Shown piece by piece: positions 26,774 through 36,404 of a DNA stretch of 64,000 nt. Origin of the DNA: Rhizobium sp. 32-5/1 (GTDB lineage: Bacteria; Pseudomonadota; Alphaproteobacteria; Rhizobiales; Rhizobiaceae); contig NZ_CP120638.1 in the NCBI RefSeq assembly GCF_029537235.1, positions 2,978,501 to 3,042,500 on the forward strand, written 5' to 3'. The position numbers and the translations under genes were made by a program. Position 1 is the stretch's first letter; each line of letters starts with the position of its first letter. The notes beneath the pieces are model-generated. The model saw only the letters and a program-made list of their open reading frames with translations, was not told the origin of the DNA and did no database searches.

Positions 26774-28123
26774 TTATACAGAGGGTGCGATCTGGATCGC
26801 CGTGCCATCGGAAAAGCGCGAGAAGCGGAACGGCAGCGGATCGACGATTGGCGTATTGCCCATCACCAGATCGGCCGTCAGGTGCCCGGCACCCGGACCA
26901 ATACCAAAACCATGACCGGAAAAGCCGGTGGCAATGGTCAGGCCGGGGAGGGCATCGATGTTCGAGATCACCGGCACAGCATCGGGCGTCACGTCGATCA
27001 ATCCGGCCCAGATTTGTAGCGGTTTCGCGTTCTTCAAAACGGGAATTGCGTCTGCTGCGGCTTTCAGGGCGGAAAGTACGGAGCGCTCATCCGGTTTGGG
27101 ATCGAGAATGCGGTGTCGCTCAAATGCACCGGGCCGGTCGAGTGGCGGTGGCATGATCTCCCACAGTTCCTGCCAGCTTCTGGCGCTCAATCCGAGCTGC
27201 ACGCTGTCTCCTTCCGCCTTTCGGGCCGGCTGGAACTCCCGGTAAAAGGCCAGGCTGTCGGGAACGAGCGCATGCTGGTTCTCAGCGCTGTGGGCGATCG
27301 TGTAGCCGCCATCGAGCCGCCTGCGGTAGGCATAGGTCCAGTCCGCTCCGGCGCCATCAGGTCCGCCACTGACCGGGCTCGTGCGCAGCACGGAGTTGCG
27401 CACTTTCAGTTGCGGCAGCCGCAGGCTGAGGCCCTTGCAAAACAGCCGCGACCAGGCGCCGCCGGCTAGAACGACGGCCGACGTCTCTATGCGGCCTTTT
27501 TCGGTGATGACGGCGGAAATCCGGCCGGCGCTCTTTTCGATGCCGCGCACGGCGCAGCCGATGAACAGTCTTGCGCCCGCCCGACGCCCCCCGTCCGCAA
27601 TCGCCGGCACCGCTTTCTGCGGCTCGGCGCGCGCATCGCTCCTCGTATACATCGCACCCTTGTAGCGGGCGGCGGCACCCGGCATCAGGGCCGCGGTTTC
27701 GTGGGTGTCGATCTCCCGGCTATCGAGACCATGGGCCCTTGCATTCACCAGCCAGTTTTCATGACTGGCGACATCCTTGTCCGTTTGCGCAAGATAGAGG
27801 ATGCCTGAGCGGCGGAACCCGGTCTCGCCGCCGATGCGTGCATCGAGCCCGTCCCAAATCTTCAGGGACTCAATGGCGAGCGGAATTTCGCGTGGGTCGC
27901 GGCCCATGACGCGCACCCAGCCCCAGTTGCGGCTGGATTGTTCGCCGCCGAGCACGCCTTTTTCGCAGAGCACGACTTCGACGCCGCGTTCGGCCAGAAA
28001 CAGCGCCGTGCTGACGCCGATGATGCCACCACCGATAATAACGACATCTGCCCTGGTTGGCAGGCTGCGGTCTGTTTCAGCTAAATCGAGAGGTGGACCC
28101 GGCATGTTTTCGTCTCGGTGCAT
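26774..28123 (-). CDS. FAD-dependent oxidoreductase (DAO family)
   Basis: A 449-residue flavoprotein: the N-terminal ADVVIIGGGIIGVSTALFLAERG is the dinucleotide-binding motif, followed by the DAO-family pattern SSRNWGWVRVMGRDPRE; the C-terminal TPDAVPVISNIDALPGLTIATGFSGHGFGIGP closes the FAD site. Such enzymes oxidise D-amino acids, N-methylated amino acids or opines; the substrate cannot be told from sequence. It is convergent with dhaK and 40 bases from the lacI-type gene transcribed in the same direction, so it may share that transcript. ATG at 28105 is an alternative start. Confidence 0.83.
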   Translation of the reverse strand: MHRDENMPGPPLDLAETDRSLPTRADVVIIGGGIIGVSTALFLAERGVEVVLCEKGVLGGEQSSRNWGWVRVMGRDPREIPLAIESLKIWDGLDARIGGETGFRRSGILYLAQTDKDVASHENWLVNARAHGLDSREIDTHETAALMPGAAARYKGAMYTRSDARAEPQKAVPAIADGGRRAGARLFIGCAVRGIEKSAGRISAVITEKGRIETSAVVLAGGAWSRLFCKGLSLRLPQLKVRNSVLRTSPVSGGPDGAGADWTYAYRRRLDGGYTIAHSAENQHALVPDSLAFYREFQPARKAEGDSVQLGLSARSWQELWEIMPPPLDRPGAFERHRILDPKPDERSVLSALKAAADAIPVLKNAKPLQIWAGLIDVTPDAVPVISNIDALPGLTIATGFSGHGFGIGPGAGHLTADLVMGNTPIVDPLPFRFSRFSDGTAIQIAPSV

Positions 28124-28163
28124 GGCAGTAGTACAGCGAGAATTTCACCCGCCGAGCCGGAGA

Positions 28164-29213
28164 TCAAGCCTGATTTTTGACCGGAAGCTCGAAGGCGTCG
28201 CTTTCGCCCTCGACCAGTTCCATAGGCCAGATCCTGTGGGCCGGCGTCTGGGGATAGTGGTGCTTGAAGCTGGGCATGGAGGCGAGCAGCGATTCCGCCA
28301 AAGCAATGCCAAGGTCGCGCAGAGACAGTCGGAAGCAGGTCAGCGGCGGTGACAGGAAACGTGACTGCGGGCTCTCGCGAAAGCCGATCACCGCAAAGTC
28401 GCGGCCCGCATGAATGCCGGCTTCCGCCAACCTTCGGTAAAGCCCGATCGCCATGACCTCGTAGATCAGAAGGATTGCCGTCGGCTGTTTGCCGGAGCGC
28501 AAAAGTTCGTCGGCGGCGAAATAGCCGCCCTGTTCACTCGAACTGGTGCGGGTAACCAGGTCCGGATCGAAGGCCAGCCCGTGTCGCGCCAGGGCCTGTT
28601 TGTATCCGTCGAGGAAGATATAGCCGAGATTGGCCTCGTTGTGCGGCACCGCAATCGCGATGCGCCGGTGTCCGCGACCGACCAGCCTGTCGATCGCCCG
28701 GCTGGCCACGCCTTCGAAATCGAGATCCAGCCAAGGCGGATTGTGCCCGGATTCGCTTCGTCCCAGCGCGATGAACGGAATTTTCGCCTTTTCGAGCATG
28801 TCGATACGTTTGTCGATTTTTCGGGTTGCCGAGATGATCATGGCATCGACGAGGCGGCGCGCAACGATACGCTGCAGATAGGCGTTCGGGTCCTCGTCGG
28901 TCGAACATGGCAGGAGAATGAGATCGAGTTGGTGACGGGCGAAGACACTTTGCGCGCCGTCCACAACACCCATGAAGAAGTTATCGCTGTTTTCAACGGT
29001 TTGGGCGCTCGATTCCATCATCAATCCGATGGTGTTTGTCGTGCCCTGGCGCAGGCTGCGGCCGGATTGGTTGGGGACGTAGCCAAGTTCGACCGCCGCC
29101 TCCAGCACACGTTTGCGGGTGTCTTCATTGACGTCGGGTCGGCCATTCAGCGCGCGCGAGACTGTTCCGATCGAGATATCGAGATGCTGCGCCAGGCGGC
29201 GAATTCCCTTCAT
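28164..29213 (-). CDS. LacI-family transcriptional regulator
   Basis: A 349-residue repressor: N-terminal HTH (IRRLAQHLDISIGTVSRALNGRPDV) and hinge (YVPNQSGRSLRQG), then a periplasmic-binding-protein-like effector domain. ATG 29213 is preceded by GGGAGAGAGA; an upstream in-frame start (29240) adds atypical residues. It is divergent from the sugar operon at 29336, and a perfect 16-base palindrome of LacI type lies between them (29291-29306), so it most likely represses that operon until its sugar (unknown) binds. Confidence 0.9.
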   Translation of the reverse strand: MKGIRRLAQHLDISIGTVSRALNGRPDVNEDTRKRVLEAAVELGYVPNQSGRSLRQGTTNTIGLMMESSAQTVENSDNFFMGVVDGAQSVFARHQLDLILLPCSTDEDPNAYLQRIVARRLVDAMIISATRKIDKRIDMLEKAKIPFIALGRSESGHNPPWLDLDFEGVASRAIDRLVGRGHRRIAIAVPHNEANLGYIFLDGYKQALARHGLAFDPDLVTRTSSSEQGGYFAADELLRSGKQPTAILLIYEVMAIGLYRRLAEAGIHAGRDFAVIGFRESPQSRFLSPPLTCFRLSLRDLGIALAESLLASMPSFKHHYPQTPAHRIWPMELVEGESDAFELPVKNQA

Positions 29214-29261
29214 GCTTCGGTCTCTCTCCCATCTCCACACGCTGCACAGTTCTAATTCCTA

Positions 29262-29306
29262 TTGACACGTTTCGAAAATGCATCATAGTACCGTAAACGT
29301 TTACGG
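29262..29306 (+). promoter_or_regulatory. Sigma-70-like promoter with LacI-type operator
   Basis: TTGACA at 29262-29267, then a 16-base spacer and CATAGT (four of six -10 matches) at 29284-29289. The perfect palindrome CCGTAAACGTTTACGG (29291-29306) follows at the expected start of transcription, with the central CG typical of LacI/GalR operators. Repressor binding here would block initiation of the 29336-35494 operon. Confidence 0.75.
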
Positions 29307-29335
29307 AAATCAGGTAGGAGTGATATCCGTAAGCT

Positions 29336-30394
29336 TTGAAGGAGGAGAACCCCATTTTTAACGCTGTTCTATGCGGGTGCGGAGCTATGGCCAAAGGTTG
29401 GCTGAAAGCGATCGCGGAAACCCCAAGGTTACAATCGACGGTGCGCATTGTCGGGCTCGTGGATGTCAATCCGCAAGCGGCGACCGCACTTGCCGAAGCG
29501 TTCCAGTTGAAGGACGTCGTGATCGGGTCCGATCTCGAGACCGTGCTCGCAAAAACCAGCGCTGATGTCGTCTTCGATGTCGTCATCCCGGCTGCCCGCC
29601 ACAGCGTCGTCTCGACCGGGCTGCGCCTCGGTTGCCATGTACTCAGCGAAAAGCCGATGGCGGTGTCGTTGGAAGAGGGCCTTGATCTTGTTGCTCGCGC
29701 CGAGAAAGCCGGCCGCATACATGCGGTGGTGCAGAACAGGCGCTTCATTTCCGGTGTCCGTCGCATGCGTGCCTTCCTTGACAGCGGGGCCATTGGCGAG
29801 CTCACAGGCATTCACTGCGACTTCTTCATCGGTGCGCATTTCGGTGGTTTCCGCGAGGCGATGGACAATGTGCTTCTGCTCGATATGGCGATCCATACGT
29901 TCGATGCGGCGCGCTTCGTTGCCGACAAGACGCCGCTTGCCGTCTATTGCCATGAGAGCAACCCGAAGGGGTCGTGGTACGGTCGGGATGCCGCCGCCGA
30001 TGCGATCTTCGAGTTTTCCGACGACGTGACCTTTACATATCGCGGCTCGTGGTGCGCCGAAGGCGCCAATACCAGCTGGGAAAGCCAGTGGCGTATTATC
30101 GGCACCAAGGGCACGCTGCTTTGGGATGGTGCCGACGCATTTCAGGCGCATCGCGTCGTCGGCAATGACGGTTTCCTGCGTGATCTGGAGCCCGTCAATG
30201 TGCCCGAACTGGCCGATGATGCACAGACGCACGGCCATGCCAGCGTGATTTCGGATTTCATTGCCGCTATCCGCGATGGATCCGAGCCGGAGACGGCAAG
30301 CAACGACAATATCAAAAGCCTTGCCATGGTTTTTGCGGCGATCGAAAGCGCCCGCAGCCGGCAGCGCGTGACCATTCAGAACAGGACAGTTTGA
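29336..30394 (+). CDS. Gfo/Idh/MocA-family oxidoreductase with non-ATG start
   Basis: About 350 residues: an N-terminal Rossmann fold (FNAVLCGCGAMAKGWLKAI) and the family's LSEKPMAVSLEEG motif, which carries the catalytic Lys, then a C-terminal alpha/beta domain. It should oxidise a sugar, cyclitol or sugar acid with NAD(P). No ATG fits: TTG at 29336 is the nearest conventional start and is used here, but the strong SD AAGGAGGA lies downstream of it at 29339-29346 and sits 7 bases before an ATT codon at 29354, so initiation at ATT (as in infC) is possible. The gene ends overlapping the next. Confidence 0.83.
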   Translation: MKEENPIFNAVLCGCGAMAKGWLKAIAETPRLQSTVRIVGLVDVNPQAATALAEAFQLKDVVIGSDLETVLAKTSADVVFDVVIPAARHSVVSTGLRLGCHVLSEKPMAVSLEEGLDLVARAEKAGRIHAVVQNRRFISGVRRMRAFLDSGAIGELTGIHCDFFIGAHFGGFREAMDNVLLLDMAIHTFDAARFVADKTPLAVYCHESNPKGSWYGRDAAADAIFEFSDDVTFTYRGSWCAEGANTSWESQWRIIGTKGTLLWDGADAFQAHRVVGNDGFLRDLEPVNVPELADDAQTHGHASVISDFIAAIRDGSEPETASNDNIKSLAMVFAAIESARSRQRVTIQNRTV

Positions 30395-31296
30395 TGAGCA
30401 ATCCAGCAAAATCCATCCGTATCGGCACCATGGTCAGCGCATCCGCGGGCAAGGCCGCCACCCGCATCGGGCAGATTGCCGATATGGGATTCGAGAGTTT
30501 CGAACCCTTCTTCTGGCAGACGACCAATGGCCAGGATCTTGCAGAACTCGGCAAACGCTGCATCGAGGCGATCGGCGCCCGGGATATCACCATCTCGACG
30601 CTCGGCATGTTCGGCAATCCGCTGGAAACGACGGATATCGACCGCGACACACTGCAGGGCTGGAAGGATTGCATCGACAATGCACACCATTTCGGCGCAA
30701 CCTGCGTTGCAGGCTTTACCGGTCGAGTTCGTAATAAGCCACTCACGGACAGCTTGCCCCGCTACAAGGAAATCTGGAGCGAGCTTGCCAAGCGCGCGGC
30801 CGATAAGGGTGTTAAGATCGCTTTCGAGAACTGCGCCATGGACGGCAACTGGGCGAGCGGCGACTGGAACATCGCCCACAATCCGGACGCCTGGGAACTG
30901 ATGTTCAACGAGACGCCGGATGACAATATCGGGCTTGAATGGGAACCTTGCCACCAGATGGTCTATCTCATCGATCCGCTGCCGCAGATCCGCAAATGGG
31001 CGCCCAAGATTTTCCATGTGCACGGCAAGGATGCCACGATCCGCTGGGACGTGATCCGCGAGCACGGTATTTTCGGCAAGGAAAAGTTCGTCTTCATGCG
31101 CACGCCGGGTTTCGGCGATACCAACTGGACGGATGTGATTTCCGAACTGCGGCTTGTCGGGTGGTCCGGGTCGATCGACATCGAAGGCTGGCATGATCCG
31201 GTCTATCGCGATGCGCTGGAAATGACCGGCCAGGTTCATGGCCTGAATTATCTGAAGACATGCCGGGGCGGCGATTTCATCGTCGATCCGGTCTGA
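30394..31296 (+). CDS. Sugar phosphate isomerase/epimerase family TIM barrel
   Basis: A 300-residue xylose-isomerase-like TIM barrel. Metal ligand candidates appear at the ends of strands: Glu in KIAFENCAMDG, Glu and His in GLEWEPCHQ, His in IFHVHGKDA, and Glu in SIDIEGWHD. Members isomerise or epimerise sugars, keto-inositols or sugar acids. The ATG overlaps the dehydrogenase stop (TGATG). Paired dehydrogenase and isomerase genes ahead of an ABC importer are common in uncharacterised rhizobial sugar operons; the substrate is not evident. Confidence 0.87.
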   Translation: MSNPAKSIRIGTMVSASAGKAATRIGQIADMGFESFEPFFWQTTNGQDLAELGKRCIEAIGARDITISTLGMFGNPLETTDIDRDTLQGWKDCIDNAHHFGATCVAGFTGRVRNKPLTDSLPRYKEIWSELAKRAADKGVKIAFENCAMDGNWASGDWNIAHNPDAWELMFNETPDDNIGLEWEPCHQMVYLIDPLPQIRKWAPKIFHVHGKDATIRWDVIREHGIFGKEKFVFMRTPGFGDTNWTDVISELRLVGWSGSIDIEGWHDPVYRDALEMTGQVHGLNYLKTCRGGDFIVDPV

Positions 31297-31308
31297 GCGT
31301 GCATGCCC

Positions 31309-31331
31309 TGCCGGCATGGAGGATGCCGGCA
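31309..31331 (+). terminator. Intercistronic hairpin before the binding-protein gene
   Basis: Perfect 9-base inverted repeat TGCCGGCAT / ATGCCGGCA with loop GGAGG, followed by TTTT. It lies between the isomerase stop and the binding-protein start. It may act as a weak attenuator or as an mRNA 5'-end stabiliser for the highly needed binding protein. Confidence 0.55.
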
Positions 31332-31359
31332 TTTTAGGGATAACCAACAGGAGGAAAAG

Positions 31360-32592
31360 ATGGGTATCCGGAATCTCTTAGTTATGGGGGCTTTTGCCCT
31401 TGCAAGCGTGTCCACCTTCGCCGTTTCGGCCAAGGCTGAGGATGTAACGATCAGCGTCTGGTCGCTCGACCGCGATATTCAGCCGGCGCCTACTCTCGTG
31501 GCGGATTTCAACAAGCTGAACACCGGGATCAAGGTCGAGTACCGCCAGATCCAGTTTGACGATGTCGTCAGCGAAGCAATGCGCGCCTACTCGACCGGTC
31601 AGGCGCCTGACATCATCGCCATCGACAATCCCGAACACGCTTTATTTGCGTCGCGTGGTGCGTTTCTCGACCTGACGGACATGATTGCCAAGTCCAGCGA
31701 AATCAAGACCGCAAACTATTTCCCCGGTCCTCTTGCATCGACCATGTGGGACGGCAAAAATTACGGCGTGCCGAAGGCGACCAACACCATCGCGCTCTAC
31801 TACAACAAGGATATGTTCAAGGCGAAGGGGCTTGATCCGAACAAGCCGCCGCAGACTTGGGACGAATTGCTCGATGCAGCGCGCAAGCTGACGGATCCGG
31901 GCGCAAACGTCTATGGTCTTGCCTTCTCCGCAAAGGGCAATGAGGAAGGGACCTTCCAGTTCCTTCCCTGGGCGCAGATGGCTGGCGGCGGCTACGAGAA
32001 CATCAATTCGGAAGGATCGATCAAGGCGCTCGACGTCTGGAAGACGATCATCGACGAGAAGCTCGCATCGCGGGACAGCCTTACCCGAGGCCAGTGGGAT
32101 TCGACCGGCACCTTCAATTCCGGCAATGCCGCCATGGCGATTTCCGGTCCATGGGAACTGGACCGGATGCTGACGGAAGCGAAATTCGACTGGGGCGTCG
32201 CATTGTTGCCGGTGCCGGAAGCCGGCGCAGAGCGTTCATCGGCTATGGGCGATTTCAACTGGGCGATTTTCGCCAACACCCAGCATCCCGCTGAAGCCTT
32301 CAAGGTGCTGGAATATTTCGTCTCGCAGGATATCAGGATGTTCTCGGATTTTGGACAACTGCCGGCCCGCTCGGATATCGCCATTCCCGCGACCGGAAAG
32401 CCGCTCAAGGATGAAGCGCTCAAGGTCTTCACCGAACAGCTGAAATACGCCAAGCCCCGCGGTCCGCATCCGGAATGGCCGAAGATCTCCAAGGCGATCC
32501 AGGATGCCATCCAGGCTGCTCTGACCGGCCAGATGAGCTCGAAGGACGCGCTCGACCAGGCCGCCGAGAAGATCAAGGCCGTGCTCGGTTGA
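31360..32592 (+). CDS. ABC transporter sugar-binding protein
   Basis: A 410-residue family 1 solute-binding protein with a clear signal peptide ([20 protein letters not shown], cleavage near SAKA-ED). [22 protein letters not shown] and [20 protein letters not shown] are characteristic of CUT1 sugar-binding proteins. AGGAGGAAAAG precedes ATG 31360. Hairpins on both sides (31309-31331 and 32650-32682) set this cistron apart, in keeping with higher expression than the membrane subunits. Confidence 0.9.
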   Translation: MGIRNLLVMGAFALASVSTFAVSAKAEDVTISVWSLDRDIQPAPTLVADFNKLNTGIKVEYRQIQFDDVVSEAMRAYSTGQAPDIIAIDNPEHALFASRGAFLDLTDMIAKSSEIKTANYFPGPLASTMWDGKNYGVPKATNTIALYYNKDMFKAKGLDPNKPPQTWDELLDAARKLTDPGANVYGLAFSAKGNEEGTFQFLPWAQMAGGGYENINSEGSIKALDVWKTIIDEKLASRDSLTRGQWDSTGTFNSGNAAMAISGPWELDRMLTEAKFDWGVALLPVPEAGAERSSAMGDFNWAIFANTQHPAEAFKVLEYFVSQDIRMFSDFGQLPARSDIAIPATGKPLKDEALKVFTEQLKYAKPRGPHPEWPKISKAIQDAIQAALTGQMSSKDALDQAAEKIKAVLG

Positions 32593-32649
32593 TGCAAGGT
32601 GCTCCCGAAAGGGGCGCCACTTCACCCGTTTTGAAGTTTCCTCCCGGAA

Positions 32650-32682
32650 GGGGCTGCCCACGCGCTTGCGCTAGGCAGCCCC
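32650..32682 (+). terminator. Intercistronic hairpin after the binding-protein gene
   Basis: GGGGCTGCC (32650-32658) pairs with GGCAGCCCC (32674-32682) across a 15-base loop. No T tract follows. A 3' stabilising or partial termination role is inferred, as known for mal-type operons. Confidence 0.55.
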
Positions 32683-32704
32683 GTTCGGAACGGACGAGGG
32701 CAGC

Positions 32705-33607
32705 ATGAAACGATTTTTCTCCAGCATCACCGATGGCAAGGGCTTCGACATCTTGCTTGTCGCCTTTCCGCTCGGCTACCTCTTTCTCATGTCCGGCCTG
32801 CCGCTCCTCTACAATGTCCTGATGAGCTTTCAGGAGGTGGACATGTTCAGCCTGGGGACGTTCTGGCGGCCCTTTGTCGGCCTGAAGAATTATCGGGACC
32901 TGTTCGCGCAGCCGGAAACGCTGCCGATCCTCTACAATACCGGCATTTTCGTCGTCGCCTCGATCGCCGGGCAATTCCTGCTCGGCTTCGGGCTGGCGTT
33001 GTTCTTTTGGACCAATTTTCCGGGTGCCTCGTGGCTTCGCGGCCTCTTCCTTGTTTCCTGGGTGATGCCCGGCCTCGTCGTCGGCGCGATCTGGAACTGG
33101 ATCCTGTCGGGCGACTTCGGCGTGCTGAATTTCCTGCTGCGCGAGACCGGCATCATCGACGGAAATATCTTCTGGCGTTCGGACCCCGATTTTTCGCTCT
33201 GGGCCGTCATCATTGCGAATATCTGGCTTGGCATGGCCTTCAACATGATCCTGCTGTCTGTCGGTCTCTCGGCGATCCCGAAGGACCTCTATGAGGCTGC
33301 TGAACTCGATGGTGCCAACGCTTTCCAGCGTTTCTGGACGATCACCCTTCCGATGATGCGCTCGAGCATCGGTGCGATCATTTCGCTGGGGCTGATCTTC
33401 ACCCTGCAGCAATTCGATCTGTTCGCGGCCATCACGTCAGGTGGGCCGAACAATTCCTCCAACGTGACGCAATACTGGGCTTGGGACCTGTCCTTCCGCC
33501 AGTATGATTTCGCCAAGGGCGCGACGATTTCCGTCATCATGATCGTCTTCGTGATGTTTGCATCGGTCGTCTATGTGCGATCCACACGCCATGAGGTGCG
33601 GGGATGA
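32705..33607 (+). CDS. ABC transporter permease (CUT1, MalF type)
   Basis: A 300-residue membrane protein with six hydrophobic spans, the first at LVAFPLGYLFLMSGLPLLYNVL. The EAA loop near residue 200 reads YEAAELDGANAFQRFWTITLPMM. It forms the sugar channel with the next permease. It overlaps that gene by 4 bases (ATGA), and the polar opening MKRFFSSITDGKGFD is normal for the family. Confidence 0.9.
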   Translation: MKRFFSSITDGKGFDILLVAFPLGYLFLMSGLPLLYNVLMSFQEVDMFSLGTFWRPFVGLKNYRDLFAQPETLPILYNTGIFVVASIAGQFLLGFGLALFFWTNFPGASWLRGLFLVSWVMPGLVVGAIWNWILSGDFGVLNFLLRETGIIDGNIFWRSDPDFSLWAVIIANIWLGMAFNMILLSVGLSAIPKDLYEAAELDGANAFQRFWTITLPMMRSSIGAIISLGLIFTLQQFDLFAAITSGGPNNSSNVTQYWAWDLSFRQYDFAKGATISVIMIVFVMFASVVYVRSTRHEVRG

Positions 33608-34431
33608 GCGAGATGATGCGCAACCGCCTGATGCTGGCCGCCGCCATATTCCTGGCAGCGATCTACCTGTTTCCGCTTTACTGGATGTATATCACCGCGC
33701 TGAAGACCGGCTCGGCAATGTTCGCGACGCCGCCGCAGTTCTGGCCGAGCGATCCGCAATGGCAGATTTACGGCGAAGTCTGGCAGAGCCGCAATATGGG
33801 TCGATATCTGTTCAATTCGCTGGTCATCGCGTTTGGTGCGGTTTCGCTCATCTGCGTGCTGGGCGTCGGCTGTGCCTATGTGCTGGCGCGTTATCGCAAT
33901 GTCTGGGTCGATATCGGCCTGTTCCTCATCCTGATGCTGCAGGTCCTGCCGGCCTCGTTGATGATCACGCCGATCTTTGTCGGGTTTTCCCAGATAGGCC
34001 TGCTCGCCAGCCCGCGCTTTGCCGTGATCCTTGCAATTGCCGCGAAAAGCATGCCGTTCTTCGTTGTTCTCGTTCGCGCCACCTTCATGAGCGTGCCGCA
34101 GGAACTGGAGGAGGCGGCGCTTGTCGACGGCAATTCGCGCGTCGGCGCCTTCTGGCATATCGTCCTACCACTGGCGCGCAACGGCATCCTGGTCAGCGCC
34201 ATTCTGATCTTCATGCAGGCCTTCGGCGAGTTCGTCTACTCGAAGTCGATCATTCAGGCGGTGGAGCTACAGCCGGCCAGCGTCGGGCTGAATTCCTTCA
34301 TGGGGCCGAACACCAATGAATGGAACAACATCATGGCCTACGCGACGATGTATGTGACGCCGATCCTCGCCATCTTTGTCCTTCTGCAGCGCCGTATCGT
34401 TTCCGGCCTCACCTCGGGAGCCCTCAAATGA
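33604..34431 (+). CDS. ABC transporter permease (CUT1, MalG type)
   Basis: A 275-residue membrane protein, six spans, starting with AAAIFLAAIYLFPLYWMYITALK. The EAA loop LEEAALVDGNSRVGAFWHIVLPLARNG is present near residue 170. Start and stop overlap both neighbours as ATGA. It partners the permease encoded just upstream. Confidence 0.9.
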   Translation: MSEMMRNRLMLAAAIFLAAIYLFPLYWMYITALKTGSAMFATPPQFWPSDPQWQIYGEVWQSRNMGRYLFNSLVIAFGAVSLICVLGVGCAYVLARYRNVWVDIGLFLILMLQVLPASLMITPIFVGFSQIGLLASPRFAVILAIAAKSMPFFVVLVRATFMSVPQELEEAALVDGNSRVGAFWHIVLPLARNGILVSAILIFMQAFGEFVYSKSIIQAVELQPASVGLNSFMGPNTNEWNNIMAYATMYVTPILAIFVLLQRRIVSGLTSGALK

Positions 34432-35494
34432 CCCTTCAGATCGAACTGTCCGGCGTCAACAAATACTACGGTGCCTTCCACGCGCTGAAGAATATCGATC
34501 TGGCGATCGAGAAGGAAGCTTCGTCGCGCTTGTCGGGCCGTCCGGCTGCGGCAAGTCCACGCTCCTGCGGTCGCTGGCCGGGCTTGAGAGCATCTCGACC
34601 GGCGACCTTCGCATTGCCGGCGACCTGATGAACAACGTGCCGCCCCGCAAGCGAGATGTTGCCATGGTCTTCCAGACCTATGCGCTCTACCCGCACATGA
34701 CCGTCGAGCAGAACCTGACCTACAGCCTGCGCATTCGCGGCGTGAGCAAGGCCGAGATGAAAAAGGCAGCGGCAGAGGTCGCGGCGACGACCGGCCTTTC
34801 GGAACTGCTGGGGCGTTATCCGCGTGAATTGTCCGGCGGCCAGCGTCAGCGGGTCGCCATGAGCCGGGCGATCATCCGCAATCCCAAGGCCTTCCTGTTC
34901 GACGAGCCCCTGTCGAACCTCGATGCTGCGCTGCGCGTGCACATGCGCAAGGAAATCCGCATGCTGCACGACCGGCTGGGTGCGACCTCTGTCTATGTCA
35001 CGCACGACCAGGTCGAAGCGATGACCATGGCCGACCATGTCGTCGTCATGCGCGACGGCATCATCGAACAGCAGGGGCGTCCGCTGGACCTCTATGATCG
35101 GCCCGCCAACAAGTTTGTCGCCGGCTTCATCGGTTCGCCGGCCATGAATTTCATTCCGGCCACGGTCGGTCAGGACGGTCTGTCTCTTGTCGTTCATGTC
35201 GGAGAGCCGCAGACGATCGTCATGGACAGGGCGCTCGAACCTGGCCGCAGCGTTTTCGCGGGCCTGCGACCGGAGCACCTGCATGCCGCCGATGCCGGTG
35301 AGGGCACGTTCCGCTTCCCCGTCGGCATCGTCGAGACGACGGGGTCCGCGACCTATATCTCGACGGCAACGACTCCTGAGATCACCATCGTCGATACGAC
35401 ACGTCGCTCCATCCGGTCCGGCGATGTCATCGAGCTTTCGATCCGGCCCTCAGACGTGCATGTCTTCGATGCGCAGACCGGCATGCGCCTTTAA
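34428..35494 (+). CDS. ABC transporter ATP-binding protein (UgpC/MalK type, single-base frameshift)
   Basis: About 355 residues after repair: Walker A GPSGCGKST, Q-loop MVFQTYALYPHM, signature LSGGQRQRVAMSRA, Walker B AFLFDEPLSNLDA, H-loop VYVTHDQVEAMTMAD, and a C-terminal TOBE domain (GLRPEHLH). The frame breaks at 34514-34517 (GGAA); one added base gives the family sequence IEKGSFVALVGPSGCG. This is one of the few breaks in a run of only two identical bases. The gene energises the sugar importer. Confidence 0.88.
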
Positions 35495-35613
35495 ATGTAA
35501 CCGTTTTTTCTGGATAAAAATACGTTTGACGGCTTGACAGGAAAGACCCCGCCGATATTCCTTGTGCCGGATTTTAAGGACGGTTCACGGAACCGCGACA
35601 GGGAGAAACGACC

Positions 35614-36351
35614 ATGGCTGGACTACTCGCGGGCAAGCGCGCCGTCATCACGGCGGCAGCGCAGGGGATCGGGCGCGCTGCAGCGGAAGCCTTCCAGCGG
35701 GAAGGTGCCATCGTCACGGCGACCGATATCAATGCGGAAAAGCTCAGTGAACTCAAGGCGCTCGGCATGAATGTCGCGACGCTTGACGTGACAAGCAAGG
35801 ATGCGATCGAAGCCTTTGCCGCGGCCACAGGGACGATCGACGTGCTGTTCAACTGCGCGGGTTTCGTCCATGCCGGAACCATCCTTGAAGCGGGCGAGCG
35901 TGACTATGATCTCGCCTTCGACCTCAACGTCAAATCCATGTTCCGCCTAATCCGGGTCTTCCTGCCGGGCATGATTGAAAATGGCGGCGGCTCGATCATC
36001 AACATGTCGTCGGTCGCCGGTGTTCCGGCCGGTGTGCCCAACCGTTTCGTCTATTCGGCGAGCAAGGCGGCGGTGATCGGCCTCACCAAGTCGATCGCCA
36101 TCGACTATATCAAGCAGGGTATCCGCTGCAACGCGATCGCGCCGGGCACCGTGCAGTCTCCGTCTCTGGAGCAACGGATGAGGGCCCAGGGCAATTACGA
36201 GGAAGCGCGGGCTGCCTTTATCGGCCGCCAGCCGATGGGCCGCCTCGGCGAGCCGGAGGAGATCGCGGCGCTTGCCGTCTATCTCGGCAGCGATGTCTCC
36301 GCCTATACGACCGGCCATGTGCACGTGATCGACGGCGGGCTCAGCCTGTAG
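35614..36351 (+). CDS. SDR-family dehydrogenase (DHRS6/BDH2-like)
   Basis: A 245-residue short-chain dehydrogenase. The cofactor motif is a variant, ITAAAQGIGRAAAEAF, with Asp in TATDIN indicating NAD rather than NADP; the catalytic Ser (NMSSVAG) and Tyr-x-x-x-Lys (VYSASKAAV) are in place, and NCAGFVHAGTI and GTVQSPSLEQRM match the DHRS6/BDH2 and 2-keto-3-deoxy-L-fuconate dehydrogenase branch. GGGAGAAACG precedes the ATG. It lies 119 bases after the importer ATPase, in the same direction, so oxidation of a sugar-acid intermediate of the same pathway is likely (inference). Confidence 0.88.
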   Translation: MAGLLAGKRAVITAAAQGIGRAAAEAFQREGAIVTATDINAEKLSELKALGMNVATLDVTSKDAIEAFAAATGTIDVLFNCAGFVHAGTILEAGERDYDLAFDLNVKSMFRLIRVFLPGMIENGGGSIINMSSVAGVPAGVPNRFVYSASKAAVIGLTKSIAIDYIKQGIRCNAIAPGTVQSPSLEQRMRAQGNYEEARAAFIGRQPMGRLGEPEEIAALAVYLGSDVSAYTTGHVHVIDGGLSL

Positions 36352-36404
36352 GCCCTATCTCCGTTGCAGATGTACAGCGTCGGAGCCTGCGTTATAGTTG
36401 GCCC

